Source: Brassica napus (lineage: Eukaryota; Streptophyta; Magnoliopsida; Brassicales; Brassicaceae). From it: 64,000 nucleotides of DNA. Below the pieces are notes generated by a model. It did not search any database and had not been told where the DNA came from. It was given only the letters and a program-made list of their open reading frames with translations. A program made the position numbers and the translations under genes. Shown one piece after another: positions 58,412 to 64,000 of this stretch. The first letter of the stretch is position 1. Each line of letters opens with the position of its first letter. Where the stretch lies: positions 114,187 through 178,186 of the forward strand of contig NW_026014767.1 of assembly GCF_020379485.1 (NCBI RefSeq), written 5' to 3'.

Positions 58412-59593
58412 TGATGAGGCCATCCAAGTAGAGGTTCCCATAGTTAGGCGCGGTCCGACTACCCGGAGTGGAACCAGGGCCTTGCGAGAAGGTTTCACCA
58501 AAGCTGTCCAGCATATCCTTGATCAAGATGGACAGACCGACCAGGACCAGCTGCTGATTGAGAAGATGGTCCAGTTGAAGATTTAAGATCAAGCCGGCCC
58601 AAAGGAGGTTCAGGACGCGGCCGACCCGATCCAGTTCAGGCTCAACTAAGCCGGACTTCTCATCTCCACATCCGATCTTGGTCCAGACTCAGTTTCCATT
58701 TCATCCACTCCAACTCTTTCCGGTTCTGAGATCTAGCCGACCACCAAGGGGAGTAGCATGTGTTGTACTCTTTTTCCTCACCAGGTTTTGTCCCATTGGG
58801 TTTTCTTGGTAAGGTTTTAATGAGGCAACATGCAAGCATGCTATTAGCCTTGGTCTAAGCCTTCTCAAACCGACAACCAGATGTCTGGTTTATTTTAATT
58901 TATTTGGTTAAGACTTTGGGCTAATGTTTCAGCCTCATTTTTTTCGGCCAGCTTGTTTAAGGCCTTTTTATCTTTGAGTCTCATAAGGGGTAAACCCTAT
59001 ATAACTCCATGAAGTTGGCGATTTTTGCCTAAGTCTTTTATGAAATAATTTTGCCTTTGCAAACCTAAAACCCTAAGTCTTTTTCTGTGAGAAACAAGAG
59101 AGAGCAGCCGAATCTTATCAAGCTTCAAACCACCAAGCTTGTGGCGATTCTTCACCTCCATTCCATCCACCGATTTGCCTTGAGAGTGATACACATCCAG
59201 CAAGCCAAATCCCATAGCTATCCACCTCCATCCCCTGTTCTTGTTGAGAGAGATACACATCCAGCAACAAGGATCCATCCCCCATACTTCTATCCTTCTT
59301 TTGTTTTGTTTTATCTTTCATCATATAGTTCTAGCTTTTTCCATTCATTATAAAAACTCATAAAAAGTCATATTTGCTTCTGTTCTTCATTGATCATATT
59401 GTTTTCTTCCTGTTCCTTATTGATTCATAAAAACTCATAAAAATAGCATCCTTTTGTTTCAGGAACCAGATCGGCCAACTCCCAGCCCATCGCGACCGTC
59501 TAGCCGTCCCATAGCCGTCCGTCCGTCCTGTCCAGTCCGAGTTCCCGAACCTCAGACTGTCCGTCCGTGCAGACTGTTTCCCGGCCTGTATCA
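58412..59593 (+). repeat. 5' LTR of element D
   Basis: About 1182 bp, from TGATGAGGCC to TGTATCA, bounded on the right by the primer site three bases later. The partner LTR is outside the window, so the left boundary rests on the satellite junction and the TG start. An open stretch from about 58420 to 58584 encodes GPTTRSGTRALREGF. Confidence 0.78.
58998..59004 (+). promoter_or_regulatory. TATA box in the LTR of element D
   Basis: TATATAA follows AAACCC and lies about 590 bp into the LTR. It is the best promoter match in this repeat. Confidence 0.55.
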
Positions 59594-59596
59594 TTT

Positions 59597-59608
59597 TGGT
59601 ATCAGAGC
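59597..59608 (+). other. Primer binding site of element D
   Basis: TGGTATCAGAGC, initiator-tRNA-Met type. Confidence 0.92.
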
Positions 59609-60019
59609 TCAAAGCTCCTACACCTTCGGTTGTATCCTATCCTTCTGGCTTTTGTTAATTGCTTGTTTCAATCCTTTGAACTTCAAAAAAAATAAAATTG
59701 CATTGTGTTCTTGCTGTTCTTGGCGAGTTCAAAACTGTTTTCTTTTTGGCATATCTTTTGATCCATCGATTTTTTTTACTTTCCTTTTTCGGATTTCCAT
59801 TTAATTGCATTTAATATTTCCTTGGCTTGCACTTCAAGTTTTTCCAATTTAAAAAAAAAAAAAAAAAGATTGTACTTTCCATTTTTTTAATTTTCGAAAC
59901 TTAACTTAAAAAAAAAAGGAAGTTTTACATTCATTGCATAACTATTTAGATATCCTTTCCCCTTTCTCTTGATCCCTTGCAGATCACTCTTTCTTTCTTC
60001 CTCTCTTGTCGCAGGAGAC
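59609..60019 (+). other. Leader of element D
   Basis: T- and A-rich leader with homopolymer runs (59854-59868, 59909-59918) between the primer site and gag. CAGGAGAC just before the ATG could be a splice acceptor, but no donor was pinned down. No coding signal is seen. Confidence 0.5.
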
Positions 60020-61114
60020 ATGGGAGACCTAAATGGAGCACCTACACAAGCCGAGATCAATGCTCAGCTGATGGCTAACCATGCTGAACTCCAAGCCGCA
60101 CTGGCTACTGTGACTGAGCAGCTGGCTCATATAGAAGGAAGGGACCGAGCTAATGTGCCACGACCAAGGAGGAGAAACCAACCCGTTCCAGAGGAACAAC
60201 AGTCCCAATCCAGTGAGGACAACTCGGACACTGACCGTACCGAACCAGAAGAGCTGCGGCGTGAACGAGCCGGACGTGGGAACCGACGGGAGTATCGGGT
60301 CCAAGGCGATGCAAGCCCGGTCCGAAGGAGATTCCGAGACGATGAAGTAGCCTGGCAAGGAGGCAAGGATCTCAAACTTACTCCTCCAACCTTTGCTGGA
60401 AAGGTTGACCCGGACGCCTACATTGAATGGGAAAGGCGCATGGAGTACATCTTTGAGTACTACCGCTATACCGAGGCCAAGAAGATCGCCTTAGCCGCAG
60501 CCCAACTGACGGACAATGCCCTAACCTGGTGGGACAGGGAAGTAGCCGAGGTCGGCAGAGTCTATAGGATTGAGACTTGGGATGAGATGCGAGCTAAGCT
60601 CCGTGCAAGGTATATTCCCTCATACTATCAGCGGGACTTACTAAAACGTTTTCGCAAGTTGTCTCAGGGTACTAGGTCCGTAGAGGAGTACTTTGAGGAG
60701 TTTGAGGCTCTCAAGAACAAGCTCAGGACGCGCGAGACCGAAGAGGTTATGATGGCTCAGTTCTTGGAAGGCCTTCAAGACCGCATCGCTCGCAAGGTGG
60801 AGAGGCAGACCTACGTCAACTTCAATGATCTCCTCCACTATGCCATTCAGGCCGAGCAGCACATTAAAAGGAAGAACGCCTCTAGTGCCAGGAACAAGAC
60901 GCCATGGGCTTCAACCGGGTCCAAGGGGGCTGAGAAGAACAAATCAATTGAAGTGGAAAACCGGTTCAAGAAGAGCCAAACCGACCAGTCCAAACCAGGT
61001 TCATCCGAACCAGGTAAGGGACAAACACAAGCTCAAAGAACTCGTGATATTACTTGTTTCAAATGTCAGGGGAAGGGGCACTACGCCGGGACTGTCCGAA
61101 CAAGCGTGTCATGA
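60020..61114 (+). pseudogene. gag of element D (CRM type), shifted inside the zinc knuckle
   Basis: The ATG at 60020 (MGDLNGAPTQAEINAQL) was chosen over the upstream open triplets because it follows a likely leader. A short coiled-coil-like N-terminus is followed by an Arg/Glu-rich linker. The gag domain lies at about residues 105-270 (KLTPPTFAGKVDPDAY, YYQRDLLKRFRKLSQGTRSV, AQFLEGLQDRIARKVE), then a basic tail. The CCHC motif starts CFKCQGKGHYAG, but its last cysteine is in another frame (RDCPNKR), so a one-base change falls inside the knuckle near 61070-61090. The rest of the polyprotein continues in that other frame, which marks this as a break rather than a natural stop. Confidence 0.83.
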
Positions 61115-64000
61115 TCCTTAAGGCAGACGGCGAGTATGAGTCCCAAGACGAGGCCGATGTAGAGATGGCTGACTCAGGAGACGAGATAGTGGACTATGCT
61201 GAAACTGGTGAGCTACTGGTGGTCAGACGAGCTCTCAGTGCTCTCTTTGATCCGGAAACCGTCCAACGAGAGAACATCTTCCATACTAGATGTAGCGTGG
61301 AAGGCAAGGTATGTAGTCTAATTATTGATGGTGGCTCTTGCACTAACGTGGCCAGCAGGTACCTTGTTGAAAGGTTAGGACTAGCAAAATTGCCACACCC
61401 CAGGCCATACAAGCTCAAGTGGCTCAATGATGAGACGGAGCTTAAAATCTCGGAGCAAGTTGTTGTTTCCTTTTGTATTGGTAAGTACCAGGACCAGGTG
61501 AAGTGTGATGTGGTTCCTATGCAAGCCGGACATCTACTGTTAGGGAGGCCTTGGCAGTTTGACAAGGAGACTATTCACCATGGGAGGACTAACATCTACA
61601 GCTTTACCCACAACAACAAGAAGCACAGCCTGGCTCCTCTCAGTCCACAAGAGGTGTACGAGATGCAGAGGGCCATGGATCAGTCTGGATTGTTTAGTAA
61701 AACTAACCTTTACATCTCTTCTAGTAAATTGATTAAATCATTGCAGCAAGACACACAGGTGCTACTAATGTTTTCAAGGAAGGTTGTTTTGCAGGTTTTG
61801 AGGCACCAGATTGTCCAGCTGAGATGCAAGGACTAATGGACCAGTACAAGGACGTGTTCCCTGAAGAGATACCAGCCGGCTTACCACCCCTCCGAGGCAT
61901 CAAACATCAGATAGACTTTGTGCCAGGCGCCCCACTTCCAAACCGAGCCGCATACCGAGTCAATCCGGAGGAGGCTAAGGAGCTGGAGAGACAGGTCCAA
62001 GACCTCATGGACAAGGGGTACATTCGAGAGAGTCTCAGCCCATGTGCAGTACCCGTCCTATTGGTGCCCAAGAAGGATGGAACATGGCGTATGTGTGTTG
62101 ATTGCCGAGCCATCAACAACATCACCATACAATATCGGTACCCCATTCCTAGACTTGATGATATGTTAGATGAACTGAGTGGTTCCACCGTGTTTTCCAA
62201 GATTGATCTTAGGAGTGGCTATCACCAAGTTCGGATGAAGGAGGGAGACAAGTGGAAGACTGCTTTCAAGACCAAGCAAGGCTTGTATGAGTGGCTGGTG
62301 ATGCCCTTTGGTCTTACCAACGCCCCTAGTACCTTCATGAGGCTTATGAACGAGGTTCTAAGGCCTTACATTGGTAAATTTGTGGTTGTCTATTTCGATG
62401 ACATATTGATCTATAGTCAGTGCTTATCCGATCACATTAGTCATGTAGAACAGGTTTTGAAGGCTCTCAGGCAGGAAGGACTCTTTGCCAATCTCAAGAA
62501 GTGTGTATTTTGCACTGACCAGTTAATATTTTTAGGCTTTGTTTTGAGTTCGCAGGGTTGAAGGTTGATGAGGAGAAGATCAAGGCCATCCAAGACTGGC
62601 CCACACCGACCACTATTGGGCAAGTCCGAAGCTTCCATGGCCTAGCCAGCTTCTATAGGCGGTTTGTCAAGGATTTCAGCACCATTGCTGCACCCATGAC
62701 CTCAGTGATCAAGAAGAATGTATCCTTTGTTTGGGGCCCTGCCCAAGAGGAGTCCTTCAACAAGCTTATATATAGTTTAACTCATGCACCCGTTCTTACA
62801 CTCCCTGATTTTAATAAAACTTTTGAGATTGAGTGTGATGCATCAGGTACAGGCATTGGAGCTGTCCTCACTCAAGGGGGCCGACCAGTGGCATTCTTTA
62901 GTGAGAAACTGAGTGGAGCTGCCCTCAACTACCCAACCTATGACAAAGAGCTATACGCTCTAGTAAGGTCCCTTGAAACTTGGCAGCATTACCTTTTGTC
63001 TAAGGAATTTGTTATTCATACAGATCATGAGACACTTAAGCACTTGAGGGGACAGACCACACTCAAGAAGAGGCACGCCAGATGGCTCGAGTTCGTGGAG
63101 ACCTTTCCCTATGTGATCAAGTACAAGAAGGGCAAGGACAATGTGGTGGCCGATGCACTGTCCCGAAGACACACTCTCATTGTGACCATGGAGGCCAAGA
63201 TCATGGGTTTCGAACACATTAAAGAATCTTATGCCACTGATCTTGATTTTAATGAAGTTTTCAGGAACACTGAGAAGGGGGCTTTTGGGTCATACTACCA
63301 GCATGAGGGGTTCCTGTTCAAGGGAAAGAGGCTGTGCATTCCAAAGGAGCCATGAGGGAACTGCTGGTTCGGGAGGCCCATGGTGGCGGCCTCATGGGAC
63401 ACTTTGGTCGGGACAAGACCTTGAGTGTCCTAACTGAACATTTCTTTTGGCCAAACATGAAGAGGGATGTGGAGAGCATATGCGCCAAGTGCACTACTTG
63501 CCTCAAAACCAAGTCCAGGTCACATCCTTACGGTTTACAAATGCCATTGCCCGATTCCTAACCACCCTTGGGTAGACATTTCTATGGACTTTGTGCTGGT
63601 TTACCCAAGATAACCCACAAGGATTCCATTTTTGTAGTGGTAGACAGGTTCTCCAAGATGGCCCATTTCATAGCCTGTAACACCACTAATGATGCCACTC
63701 AGACCCGCCGACCTATTCTTCAAAGAAGTGGTCCGACTACATGGTGTTTCCTCGAACCATTGTGTCTGACCGTGATGCCAAGTTCCTCAGCCCATTTCTG
63801 AGGCCACTATGGGGCAAGTTCGGAACCAACTACTATTCTCGACCACTGCCATCCCCCAACCGACGGCCAGACTGAGGTAGTAAACCGTACCGTGCTCTTC
63901 TCTCAACTGTTGAGAGCTACGGTCGGTAAGAATTTAAGAAATGGTTGTCTTTTTGCCTTTTGTTGAGTTTGCTTATAACCATGCTAGGCACTCTACACCC
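61086..64000 (+). pseudogene. pol of element D (protease, RT, RNase H, integrase part), many frameshifts
   Basis: The protease region (61054-61750) has IIDGGSCTNVAS, where the usual DTG is DGG, as is common in this group. The reverse transcriptase (61824-62561) keeps its active site YFDDILIYS near 62393. RNase H (62558-63190) has [13 protein letters not shown]. The integrase zinc region HGGGLMGHF ... CAKCTTC lies at 63375-63505, and the core begins [12 protein letters not shown] near 63630 and continues to the window end with PTDGQTE near 63855. One-base shifts fall near 61752, 62555, 63345 and 63560, with several more after 63680. Each segment is recognisable, so decay is by small indels. 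The frame is cut by the window end. Confidence 0.85.

Larger units (their letters stand above)
58412..64000 (+). mobile_element. CRM-type Ty3/gypsy chromovirus D, decayed, running off the window
   Basis: A plus-strand element starting TGATGAGG directly after satellite. The LTR is 58412-59593, with a TGGTATCAGAGC primer site at 59597-59608, then gag and pol up to the window end. The gag (PPTFAGKVDPDAYIEWERRMEYIF) and reverse transcriptase ([33 protein letters not shown]) are of the CRM group. The 5' LTR begins with a piece that looks like the C-terminal pol code, as known for CRM elements whose pol runs into the 3' LTR. Many one-base shifts show that it is inactive. Integrase C-terminus and 3' LTR are not in the window. 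Confidence 0.85.

Noticed and set aside
59087..59804. Small reading frames in the LTR and leader of element D
   Set aside because: Low-complexity, T-rich sequence in an untranslated region. No similarity to a known family is visible.

Overview
This window is nuclear DNA from a flowering plant, made almost wholly of transposable elements and one tandem satellite. No host gene, rRNA or tRNA gene was recognised. The repeat types (a Tat-type gypsy element with an antisense spliced gene, a CACTA element with CCGAGGAA-rich ends, Tekay and CRM chromoviruses) suggest a Brassicaceae genome such as Brassica or a relative. That assignment is inference. A pericentromeric or other heterochromatic position is also inference.

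Layout. The base layer is a satellite, called the 31-bp/core satellite here, surviving as three blocks (26775-28956, 38041-40276, 48847-58411). Four LTR retrotransposons sit in it. Copy A is a minus-strand Tekay-type chromovirus, cut by the window start and ending at 26774. Element C (28957-38040, plus) is an older, broken Tekay-type element with target duplication CACAG. Element B (40277-48846, minus) is a near-intact Tekay-type element of A's family with target duplication GTACA. Element D (58412 to the window end, plus) is a decayed CRM-type chromovirus.

Nesting. Element E (3929-23386, minus), a Tat-type gypsy element with target duplication ACAAT, sits inside the LTR of copy A. A complete CACTA (En/Spm) DNA transposon (13306-21340, target duplication TTA) sits inside the gag-pol region of E. 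The order is therefore satellite, then A, then E, then CACTA, giving four layers at the left end. Satellite copies without the insertions show the empty sites of B and C. By eye, the B LTRs differ at under ten sites plus one short indel, the C LTRs by roughly 2%, and the E LTRs by roughly 3%, so B is the youngest of the three.

How the parts work together. The CACTA element carries both genes expected of an autonomous member: an uninterrupted 1120-residue transposase and a six-exon TNPA/Transposase_24-type protein whose splice sites all keep frame. B carries open gag and pol in one frame separated by two UAG codons; gag appears to start from an exon holding little more than the ATG. E carries, besides pol with two RNase H domains, an antisense gene with its own TATA box and three introns, now broken. 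C has lost the reverse transcriptase catalytic box, and D has frame breaks throughout.
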